A stretch of DNA of 64,000 nt from the NCBI GenBank assembly GCA_017590115.1, contig JAGGNK010007448.1, forward strand, positions 4,566,815 through 4,630,814. The letters are read 5' to 3'. The translations under genes were made by a program, and so were the position numbers. The notes beneath the pieces are model-generated. The model saw nothing but the letters and a program-made list of their open reading frames with translations. It was not told where the DNA came from and searched no databases. Source of the stretch: Montifringilla adamsi. Taxonomy: Eukaryota; Chordata; Aves; Passeriformes; Passeridae. The first letter of the stretch is position 1. Each line of letters begins with the position of its first letter. This document shows, piece after piece, positions 36,123 through 46,402 of the stretch.

Positions 36123-37589
36123 TATTTCCCTGCTTTGGCACCTTAAACCAGTTACAACCCACCCGAGGCCCTCTGGCCAGCAGGATCTGGAAGCACAAGG
36201 TGATCCCAAGCACTGCTGTGGGCCTGATGGCCTGAGTCAAACAGCAGCATCAGCCTTCTGCCCCCTGAAATTATTCATAGTGCCTCAGCTGGAGGGAGCT
36301 TTCTCCTTCACTCCTTCCCCTGAATACACTTCAAAGTGCAAGAAATCTGGTTTGCTGCACCTCAAGCTCACAAACAGCTGCATTTTGGCAGCTGATGAAG
36401 CAAGGCTTGTCACATCCACCCTGCAGGTCTGCTGGTACACCTGTAAAACATTCTGAACCTACTGAACTGGAGAGGTTGTGCAGACACACAGCATCAGTGC
36501 TTAATCCTTTTAAAGCTCTTCCACTGCACCAGGTTTGCACCAATCCCTGGCAGACACCTGTGAAGGGTTAAATCAATAAAGCAAAGAGGATGCCTATAGG
36601 CAGCCAGTTCATTTCCCAGTATCAAAGATATTTATACTTTCTCTGTGTCTGAGTTATTGTGATAAATATGTTGAGGTTGTTTTATTAGTAAGATAGTTGC
36701 TATCTCATGGAACTACTTGCTGTAATACAGAATTCATGAGCTCCTGGCAACAGACTGCATTAAACCACTTAACAGAGGTCACTTCTCCAAAGTTTAGACA
36801 TTTACATTCTAACCACCAGCCTGGCTGCAAGCAGGGATTTATCCTCAGCTCCTCAGCCCCCAAGTGGAGCTGCTGGGGTGCTGGAGACAGTGGCAGTGTG
36901 TCTGGAACACCTCAGGATGTCCTGCAGGACAAAGCCAGGAGTTGGTTTACCCAGACCTGAAAATGACATTTTATTCCTATTCCTTAGCAAAATAATAATC
37001 TGTACCCACAAGGTTAGAACAGCTACTTAACATGGCCTCCAAAAATGGGAGCAGAGCAAATGAAGGTGCTGTAAAAAGCCATAGGTACTGAGGGCTGGAA
37101 AGCAGGGATTGGGGGTATTTTAATCAGCTTCTTCAGGGACAGAATTCATAACCAACAGAGACAGCTCATCTTGGGAGTCAGTCCTGAAGCCATTTCCTGA
37201 AAAAAGGCTGCCTTGGAAAGCATCTTCAGCCTGCTCAGGTGGGAAACTGAGCTCCTAAAGCCAGGGCATAAAGAGAGGCTCCCCTTTGCCCCCTGATCCA
37301 GCAGGACACAGCCCCAGATCTCCACTCAGTGGTCAGGAAACCAAGGCTGCAGTGGCTTTGCTGACTTCCACAGGAGTTTGCATTTCTCTCTGCCAGCCCT
37401 TTTCAGTAGCTGGTCCCCTGCTGTCATGTCCCAGCTGGGACAGGCTGTTCACAGGAGTTTCCCCCACAGATTGCTGCCAGATGTGTCCCCTCTGGGCATG
37501 GCTGCTCACAATCTGCATCTTGAGCATCACTCCCACACAGCCTCTGGCTGTAAGGGCTGAGCCTTCTCCAAAGCTGCAAAAATATGATT

Positions 37590-38060
37590 ATTTTATTTAT
37601 TTTTTTAAACAAAGAGATCCATTTATTGGGAAAAGAAGAATTATGGAGAAGATGATAGTAATAAAACACCATTCTAAAGTCGGGGCATTATTTTTAAAGA
37701 AAATTATTAGTTCATAAAAATGCAACTGGGTAAATAATAGGTTAGTCCATCACATAAACACATTCTAAAAATAGCTTTATTGGATCTAAAACATCTATAG
37801 CAGCTCAGCTTATTTATCATTTTAACATATATCTATAGTCACAATGAATTTATTAAAATGTTATATCCCATAATCTCCCTGATCAAACTCAGATAAATCG
37901 TTGTACTTTGAACATCTTGTTAACAAGCAATTAATCACAGCCCTGAGTGCAGCAAAGGAGCTAATTCTGATATTTACTGTTCTTGGTGGCATAAGCAATG
38001 CATTCTCCAGAGCTCTTGAGTCCTTCCTGATATCAGTACCAGTCAGGTGTGGTATGTGGA
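37590..38060. promoter_or_regulatory. Candidate conserved non-coding element, AT-rich
   Basis: The block is AT-rich without being a simple repeat. It contains the 12-bp palindrome CTTGTTAACAAG at about 37916-37927, followed at once by CAATTAATCAC, and several TTATTT/ATAAA words. The combination of a forkhead/HNF-like TGTTAAC core and homeodomain ATTA cores in unique DNA suggests an enhancer-like sequence. No gene context is available to say for what. This is inferred from texture only. Confidence 0.25.
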
Positions 38061-38669
38061 GATGTCTCCCTTCATGCAAAAAAACCAATCTCATCCAAAT
38101 ACCTTTGATACAGATCAGCACAAAACCCCAGCCAATTCCCCCTGTACATTGTGACCTCCATGATCTGTATCCAACTGCTTTATTGGCAATATCCCTCTTC
38201 CCAGCACCACTTTGTTTTGAATATGTCTGAGTTAATGGATGATCTGTGCATTCCCGATCCACTCTTCTCCAAGTAATGTATATACCAAAAGTACCAAAGT
38301 GGATAAGATACAGAAAGTCAATTTATTTCTAGGATCAAAAGATGCTGGAGCAAATCCCTGTTGTTTTAACCACCACCACCCCCCGCCCCCCCCATCGCTT
38401 CGAGGTTAAATACTGGCTTGATGCAACCTTATTACTTAAGGTTTTCTTTCCCCTCTTTTTTCACATGTTTTTAAATGAAAACCTCTCAGCAATCTCCTCT
38501 TTCTGTTCTAGTACTGTAAATAATTGATCACACTGATAAAACATTTTGGCTGGACCAAAGCAAACATTTACCCTCAATATCTCCAAAATCAATCCCAGCA
38601 ACACTGAGGGGCTCAGCATGGAGCCAGTTTCACTGAGGACATTAAGCCATCATTGTGGTCTGGGTATTT

Positions 38670-38960
38670 GTTTCAATAAATTGTTTGTGTTTGTTATCAT
38701 ATCTTAGTAAAACTAATTAAGGAACTAATTGATTGTTTTGTTGTTCTACTAATTAACTCCATATGGTGCACATCTCCATGGAGATACTGTATGAGTTATT
38801 GGGACTTCAGTGATTTAATGCGTCACTATTGGATGTGGGGACACTCGTTTAGATCTAAGCATCCTTTCTATTTAAATCTCCTTTGGAGACGAGCTTCCTG
38901 CCTTTTCTGCCTTTCTCTCTTTGGTTAGAGACATTTTATGAACCCAGCTGTAGAAAAACA
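38670..38960. promoter_or_regulatory. Candidate conserved non-coding element with 14-bp palindrome
   Basis: Repeated homeodomain cores (CTAATTAAGG, CTAATTGATTG, CTAATTAACTCC between about 38711 and 38760) are followed by CATATGGTGCA. A perfect 14-bp palindrome ATCTCCATGGAGAT follows at 38772-38785, and then a TGCGTCACTA word (AP-1/CRE-like). The density of distinct motifs in about 120 bp is higher than in the surrounding DNA. Cross-species conservation would settle it. Confidence 0.33.
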
Positions 38961-39354
38961 AGCAGTTTGAAAGGCAGGCCAGCCAAAGAAGATGGAGATG
39001 TGGTTAATTGCCATGAGAGGGCTTTATTCTGTGAATAAATGAGGAAGATGTTGGCAACTTTGCCTCTTTGCTCCAGGCCAGTGAGAGCAAAATCTTTAGG
39101 TTCACTCAGTAGTCGTCAGAGCAAGGGAGGTTCCTTAAATCAGTGATTCCACAGCAATCCAGCTCCTCCTCCAGCCTCTCTGCATTAAAAGCTAAGAAAG
39201 ATCAGCACAAAAAATAAGTCCCCCACAAAAAATAAGTCCCCCAAAGGAATCTCCTGAATGCCCTCAACCATCCCTAAAATCAGGGCTGGTGCAGATGATT
39301 CCCAGAAAAGCAATTAGTGGGGCTAATTTAAGTTATTCCACAGTCAGCATTTTC

Positions 39355-39635
39355 TCCTGGGATTCAGGAGACACAGGATCAAATCCCACCTTGGCTACAG
39401 TCTCTTCATGCTGTACTTTATGTTAGTACATACCAACCATATGGTATCTAAAGATCCCCAGCATCTGTGCAGCACAAGTAATTTGTGTTCCTGTGACAGG
39501 GAATTTGATCCACTGTGTTCCTGGCTATTTTTACCCATTTTAAGTCACAGCATGATGCCTGCTTTTAGGTCACAATGGTAAAAATTGAATCCAGGACCTC
39601 TGGTTTCAAAAAGCACAAGGTTTGTCTCTCAATCA
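39355..39635. repeat. Possible ancient SINE relics (two fragments)
   Basis: Plus-strand 39355-39400 reads CTGGGATTCAGGAGACACAGG followed by ATCAAATCCC. On the minus strand 39580-39635 reads AAACCAGAGGTCCTGGATTCAA. Both resemble the tRNA-derived head (box-B-like GGTTCAAATCC) of old amniote SINEs of the MIR/CORE type. They are short and strongly eroded, so this is recognition by eye, not alignment. A chance match is possible. Confidence 0.35.
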
Positions 39636-41495
39636 TCTCTAAAGTTTGAAGGCAGAGCCATCATTCTAGCAGAATAAATTAGTGTAATTATCCCCTCCAC
39701 TGAGGCCAAGGCAGCAGTTGCTAAGACAGCACCATGGTCAGCTCACACAGACCCAGGTTTTACACACCCGACAAAGCACACACTGAAAATCAGGTTCAAA
39801 ACCTAATTTGTACTCCAAAGACATATTTTTTTGGTGAATAAATAAACACAGCATGGGGTAAATACTCAGAGCTCTCTTTAGATGCTGGCTTTGATGACAG
39901 TGACTGGATAAATCCCTTCAAATTTCATCTGTGGTTGAGCTTAACGATGATGAGAGAATGGACTGGACATAGAAGAATTGCTGTTATATTTCAAGTTTTC
40001 AAGCTGTCTGGCTCAGATATGGAGAGCAGGATGCAAAAGCTCCATGTAAAAATTACTTCCCTGGGGTCTGGGCTTGATGATGCGAGAAAGCTTTTGATTT
40101 CCAGTGATCCTGAAAGCCACACTGGCAGCCACTGCCACTCCCAGGAAAGCCACCTGTGCCTACAGAGGGGCAGATGAAAGGCATCTCCTGCTCAGCTGAG
40201 TTTGCAGTGGAAAACACCTGGACAAGAACAGGTTTGCTTCCTCACTCATGTCCTCAGCAAGAAAAGGAATTAGGAGGAAAAGGAGTTGGATCCAGAATGC
40301 TAAAACCCACAGTTAGACTTCCCTGTAGCATCAGTTTTCCCAGTGCTTTTTTTGTTTCCTAGAGTCCAATCTTTTAAGGAGTTCTCAGAAAATTTCAGCT
40401 CCTACAACCAAGTGAGGACTTGAATACAGGCTTTTTTGGTTTTTCCCTAAAGAAATCCACAAGTTCTGTGGGCAATATATGCACATAACATTGTACTCAT
40501 ATATCTGCAAGAACAAAATCTCAAGCTTCTTAAGCCAATTTTATGTTTGGAATTTCTATCAGTATAGTCTGACTTAGGATACAGATCTGAGAGGACCTTT
40601 GGTTTGCATCCCTGAGAATATTCCTGAAGCTGCCATATTTTCTGGGACTGGGGGAAGGGCAGTGAGCAGCAAACACTGACTCTGACATGTGGAGAACTTG
40701 TCTCAGGCTGAGTCTTCTCCCGTGCACTCGTCTGTACTCAGTGGCTGCTCTTTCCACAGTTCTCTCTTCCAAGAGCCAGCAACAACCTACCAGGGCAACA
40801 TCAAACCTAGACAACCAAACTGGCCCACTCTGTCCTCAGTTCCACCTTCATCCAGTCTGCTTAGAGAAGGAAAGGTCCAGAACCACCAGGACCCCACATG
40901 GAGGCTGACACAGAGACAAAGGGGGGAAAAAAATCAAACAGGGAATAGAGGTGAATAGTTTTTCTTCCTTGTACTCTTTAGTATTCAGCCCTGACCTATT
41001 TTAGCCTTAAGCATTACATCGTGACTGATGATTGCTCTCCTCTGGCCTTTGTTTTCAGCTTTCAGCTTGTTGATGTATTGCTGAAATGATGTTGTCTGAA
41101 GCACCTCTGCTGATCACGGAGGCAGCAATCAGCTCACCCTGCGATGAGCCATTGAGACAGTCAGGCGGGCAGCAGCATTAGCCTGTCAATTCTGCCTCTT
41201 CCAACAGTTAGAACAATTTTGGTGAATTACAAGCAATAGAAAATCACTTTAGCTGCTCATTAGGTGGGAGACAGAATTGATGATAAATGCTCAGAGGCTT
41301 TGAAATGGCTTATGCAGACACAGTGTCCCTCCCCAGCAAGGTCCAGTTAACCCTTTTGCTGGTCAGGAAATAGTGATGGTTACAAGCAAGGGGCCTGCTG
41401 GACTCTGCTCATGGATTGGCAAAAAAAACCCCAACTCTAGAAGAAGCCACAGCTTCTAAAATGAAGGGAATCTGTGGGATTTGAACTTCCCTAGC
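39636..41495. other. Non-coding stretch with a candidate conserved element
   Basis: No gene recognised. The segment 41040-41330 is listed as a candidate regulatory element. Short open frames at 40530-40958 on both strands have no domain. Confidence 0.6.
41040..41330. promoter_or_regulatory. Candidate conserved non-coding element
   Basis: Balanced-composition, repeat-free sequence with scattered motif cores (TGATTGCTC, CAGCATTAGCCTGTCAATT, ACAATTTTGGTGAATTACAA, GCTGCTCATTAGGTGG) immediately upstream of a CR1. The word mix, including TGTCAA-type TALE-homeodomain sites, resembles known vertebrate enhancers. It is an inference without comparative data. Confidence 0.25.
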
Positions 41496-41942
41496 TTGGA
41501 CCTGTTGGAGTGAGTCCAGAGGAGGCTACCAAGTTGATCAGAGGGATGGAGCAGCTGTGCTGTGAGGAAAGGCTGGCAAAGCTGGGATTCTTCAGCCTGG
41601 AGAGGAAAAGCTTTGAGGTGACCTCACTGGGGCCTTCCAGTGCCTGAAGGAGCTACAAGATGGAGAGAGACTCTTTACAAGGGTCTGGAGTGACAGGACA
41701 AGGGGAAATGGCTTCAAATTGAAAGAGAAGACATTGGGAAGAAATCCTTCCCTGTGAGGGTGGGCAGGCCCTGGCACAGGTGCCCAGAGCAGCTGTGGCT
41801 GCCCCTGGATCCCTGGAAGTGTCCAAGGCCAGGCTGGACAGGGTTTGGGGCAACCTGGGATAGTGGAAGGTGTCCCTGCCCATGGCAGGGGGTGAAATAA
41901 GATGGGCTTTAATGTCCCTCCTAACCCAGACCATTCTATGAA
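41496..41942 (+). mobile_element. CR1 LINE, 450-bp 3' fragment
   Basis: The longest ordinary CR1 here. It includes GAGTCCAGAGGAGGCTACCAAG, TTCAGCCTGGAGAGGAA, GACCTCACTGGGGCC, GACAGGACAAGGGGAAATGGC, GGTGTCCCTGCCCATGGCAGGGGG and the end CCATTCTATGAAG. These words occur in the same order as in avian CR1 3' regions. The octamer tail is reduced to a single copy. Open frames over it on the minus strand are shadows of the CR1 and encode nothing of the host. Confidence 0.93.
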
Positions 41943-44900
41943 GAATAACTCCATCTCACTTTTTGCAGGAATGGAACACAGAGACTTTGTTTTCCATGCT
42001 TTGCTCTATCCGTCTGAAACACAGTGACTTCAGCAGCCTGATTTCATTCTATCCACACACACCTGAACTGTGCTTTAGATGCACAAAAGCATGTAGTGGA
42101 TAATGGAGTGGAGAAGGTCTGTGGGAGCGAAATGATTGCCTTGCTTGGGGTTGCTTTCTCATGTGGAAGGAGGCCCCTGTAAACACTAACAGGAATAGAA
42201 AGGCCTCTGGTGCTGGTGTTTTGTGAGGACAGAAAGTCCTGTAGCAGAATTTCAGGCTGCTGACACTGCAAGTCAGGGCATGTTGCAATGTCCTAGACAC
42301 AAGTTTTGGAGGTTCGATATTCATAGTTATGGGAAAGTAACTCAATCAGAGCTCTTGAACCAGCAGTTTCGGGCTGGGTTCCTCACACAGGTCACGTCTC
42401 TCAGACCCAAGAGGTGAATTATTAGATAAATAGGAGAGGAAAGGATGGAAGGAAAAGGCAGCAGTAGGGGAAATTCTGATAAAATAAAAGTACAGCTGCA
42501 ATGATCTCAGTACTCGAATGCTCCCCACTCCCACAGTGGAAGCACCACAGCAATGAACCTTGAACAGCAACCTGGAAAGGACCAAGGATGACTGTCTAAA
42601 GAGTGAGCAGACTGTCAGAGATGAGCAAGGATGGATCCCAATCTCATCACGAGGACAAAAGGCTTTCTAAAGACAATGTGGGTCTGACTTGCAGCACTGC
42701 TGTGGTGTTGGTACCTCACCTGCCCAACAACAGCACCTCACCTGAAATGGGCAATGACACAGGGGCCACCCTGAACAGGGCTGCTTGTAGAGCTCAGCCC
42801 ACAGAGTTTCTGGGATGGGGAAGCTCTTTGCATGTGAGGACTGAATAATCCAGATCTGGCCCTGAAATTCTGAGCCTTCACAGACTAAGCTGCACCTCTG
42901 AGCACTTTGTCCCTTTCTGCTGCTATTTCAGGCAGCGTGCTGGGGGACTGGTTCCTCCTGCCATGGCATTGAGAATGACAAAGCCTCTCTACAGCATTCA
43001 GGAGAATTGGATGGATGAAGGACAGGCAGGACAAAGGAGCTGATATTTTGAGAAGCTTCTTTTATTCAGATCAGGTCTTTTAACTTGCCCTCATGCCTTT
43101 GTTCCGCTGATTTAATGATTCCTTCCTCCACGCCTCCCCTCTATTTCCATTTGTGTGGATCAACTACAGCAGCAGGAAACTCTTTAATTGGCAAAAACAT
43201 TTGCTCAGATGCAGAGGTCTGCAGGTACAGGAGCACATTCAATGAGGTTCTTTCAGCATGGAGGAGAAGAAATTGCCATACCTTCTCTACTGGCATTAGC
43301 AGGACCATTTTCTCCTCTTTGGATCTGGATTCTGAGATATCCACAACTGGTCAAACAGGCACTGATGCTCCATTTGCTTTTTTCTTTTCTTTTTTTTTTT
43401 TTTTAAATCAGGTAAAGAAGGATGACGCATGAAAGGAAGATGGTCTGGGAATTAGGAGACACAAGTTCAGTTCCCTGTTTCACTGCAAGCTTCCTGTTGG
43501 TGTCCCAATAAACTCTTCAATGCATCACTTGAGCATTTCTCTGCAAAGTGCTCTGAGAGGCAAGATTTAGGAAAGTAAGATTAACTTGCAGCTGAGATTA
43601 AACCACTAATTCAATACATCACTGTGAATACGTCACTTGGACACCTAAGTCACTCAAGCCATATGGTGTTTAACAGAGTCTCAGATCTTTCCCTTCACAA
43701 GCCTGGTCCTCAGAGTGACTATTCCCTCATCCCGCTCTGAGACATGACAGCAGCAGCACTTCTGTACCAGGCTGGAGAAATGTGAGATTGCTGTGCTGCA
43801 GCCTGAGGCTCTGGGGTGCTCTGGAGACCATGAACAGCTCAGACCTGCAGTTCCTGAGCTGTGCTCCACGGGCAGAGTCAGTGCTCTGCAGCTGATCGAG
43901 CTCTGTGTTTACAGAGCAGCACCTCTCACCAGGCTTGCTGCCTTTGCCACCCAGGCAAAAGGTTCACCCAGAAAGCTGAGAGATAGTTAAATAAGAAAGG
44001 GACAAGATGATGCTTTGGAGATGGGTATCTCCAAGGTAATAAAGAAAAAAGGAATGGGATGCACCTGGAACACAGGCCCACCAGGGAACTGTGCTGTGAG
44101 ACAGACAACAGAGGGAGAAGACTGATACACAGGGTGACTTGATAATTCCAGCAACTGAGGGACTGAGACAACTTCATACTCAGGTTGATTCATACACTGA
44201 GGTGTCATAAAAAGACCAAAAAACCCAATATTTTGGTCCATCTATGCAGAGATGTGGCAGCTGCAGCAAGAATACTGATATGTCAGGACTAGGAGGCCTC
44301 CAATTGAGCTGGTGTTCATGCCTGTAATTGTTACTTTCCAATTCTGCATTCAGATGGACAGAAGCCTGTAGGAGAATATCAAACTTCCACTAAGACCTTT
44401 TTAAATAATAATTACTCCATAGCAGTGCTGTGAAATCTGTTATTAACCTGAGGCCAAAGGCCACTCTGTTAATCAGTCAGGGCTCATTCTATCAAAAGAA
44501 GCTGGGGCTGATTGCTGGTCTAATCATAGGGTGACAGCAACTGTCAGACGTGACATCTCTACTAGAATAAAAACAGCCCTAAGGGCTCAACTTTGTTGTG
44601 GGGGTTACAAGACAATGGCTCTTCTGCTGAGGGATTTTGTGTTGGACATGGAAAAGTGACACTTCCATGACTTATCCATGTGGTGCCTCCTGGGCTCTGA
44701 GTGGAACGTCTCCCTGCCCTGAGGGCTACAGCAGGTGGGAGAGCGTGACAGGAGCAGTGAGTGATGTGTTCTCTCACAGGGACACCCCTTCAGGTGGCTT
44801 TCAGTGCCTGTGCCCCAATGGTTACTGAGAGCTGAGAGCAGTGAGAGCAGAAATCGGGGCTGAGCTGCCCCTCATGCCCTGCCTTTGCCTCTCACAGCCC

Positions 44901-46340
44901 AGGTGAAATCCCTACCTTCACTGACAACCAACACAAACTCTTAGCTCAGGCCCCAGGCAAGCTCTGGCCAAGGAAAGGGGGAGCCTGTTCCAGAGTGCAG
45001 AACGAGGTGAGAACGTGGAGGAAAGAAAACCAAGAGTAAAGTGCCTGAGAGTTGGGAAGGCACAGAGTTACTGAAAAGCAAGATAAATGGGGGAATTAGG
45101 CTGGGGGGAGGCAATTGAGTTGTAAAGGCACATCAGTGTGCAATCCAAGGAGAGAATGGACTGGCTGCTCCATTGTAAAGCAGGTTTTGCCTTTGAACCA
45201 ATACATTTTCACCTGCCCTGAGTGAGCTTCACCTCAGGTTCACTGAGCAGAGACTCTGAAGGGAAGCTATAGCAGCTCCATGTTCTTTACTTTCAGTTGC
45301 TTTATTGAAATTCTCTCCATCTCCCCTCATCTTCTGCTTGTATTACCAGATTACCCAGTCTCATATTCATCTGTCTCTAAAAGATTAAACTGTCCCCTGC
45401 AAAAGGCCATCACGTCCTGGAGGAGGAGATCCCATTTCCATTCCATGCCCCAAGAAACAGAGTAAAGTTTCTCAGATTCTTAACTCCTCATATAATAAAT
45501 AAGAAAGAAGATAAGAAATCTTCTGCCTGGAAATGAGAGCAAAGCCTCAGAGACAGGTGCCAGTAGATCCTGTCCCATGTGGCACAAATCCTCATCTGCA
45601 TGGGGAAGGGAGAGTGAGGCAGGGAGGGATCACCCAGCCCTGCCCAGAGAGGTAGAGCTCAGCATCTTTGCAGGCTCTGTGGGGCAGGGCTGAATTCCTG
45701 AGGTTCAGATTGAAGGGAGGAAAGGATAAACACTGCTGTGAGGTACAGAATATAGGGACTGCTGCCCAGCAGCAGCAGGCACCTCCCTGCCATGCCTGGG
45801 TGTCAGGAGCACACAGCCACACTGCTCCTTTTCTCTGCTCCCTCTCCCTGGGAGCTGCAGCTTTAGCCACGCTCCTCTTGTATTCCTGACCTTGTTCCCC
45901 AAGATTGTCTGCAGCCTCCAATCTCTGCCTCCTGTTCACAACAGCAATTTCCTTCCCATTGCTGAGGTCCAGTCCCTGTCAGTCATGCCCGACCTCCCCC
46001 TTTTCCCTCCCCTCCCGGGTCACACTCAGCTATACCAAGCTGCATATAAATCTCAGGGTCTGGGTTATTTTCTCCCTTCTCAGATCTACACCTTTGCTCA
46101 AACTCTCGCTATCACGCTCATTTTATCCCCACTCTTGACAACAGAACTTCACACTCTGTCCATTGCTTGGCAGCTGTATTACCAAGATGCCACTGACAAC
46201 CATCTGCACCCTGCCTGCTGCACTACCCTGGCTCCTGGCTGCTCTCCACAGCTCCTGAGCATTTCCAGGGTCACAGCCTTGTTTCCTGAAACCATTTCAG
46301 CAGCTCAGGAATGCTCCCACATCCAGCAGTGCAGCAGAAA
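41943..46340. other. Non-coding stretch, no gene recognised
   Basis: No gene recognised. A T tract lies at 43390-43404. A perfect 8-bp inverted repeat with a 4-base loop (TTGGAGAT...ATCTCCAA) is at 44015-44034. A possible SINE relic at 43439-43575 is listed separately. The 238-codon frame at 45892-46608 (+) is the longest in the window, but it crosses the CCTTC array, sits on a pyrimidine-rich strand and shows no domain, so I do not call it. Confidence 0.6.
43439..43575 (+). repeat. Possible ancient tRNA-type SINE relic
   Basis: The left part reads GGTCTGGGAATTAGGAGACACAAG followed by TTCAGTTCCC, like the head of old sauropsid/amniote tRNA-derived SINEs. About 100 bp later the words GCAAAGTGCTCTGAGAGG resemble the 'aaagcgctttgagat' tail seen in those families. 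The two parts are in the expected order and spacing, which strengthens the call. The match is degraded throughout. Confidence 0.4.
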
Positions 46341-46343
46341 GCA

Positions 46344-46402
46344 TCCCTTCCCTTCCCTTCCCTTCCCTTCCCTTCCCTTCCCTTCCCTTCCCTTCCCTTC
46401 CC
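46344..46402. repeat. CCTTC pentamer microsatellite, about 11-12 units
   Basis: A near-perfect (CCCTT)n array of roughly 58 bp. The minus strand is (GGGAA)n with two-base spacers between GGG runs, again able to form G-quadruplexes. Open frames through it in all three plus frames encode a five-residue repeat (PSLPF) and are artefacts of the pentamer. Array length is likely to vary between individuals. Confidence 0.95.

Larger units (their letters stand above)
36123..39350. other. Non-coding stretch, AT-rich in its right half
   Basis: No gene recognised. From about 37580 to 38960 the DNA is AT-rich and repeat-poor with two candidate conserved blocks (listed separately). A C-rich run with one interruption lies at about 38379-38393. 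A small two-copy repeat (ACAAAAAATAAGTCCCCC, 17-bp period) sits at about 39208-39243. Confidence 0.6.
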
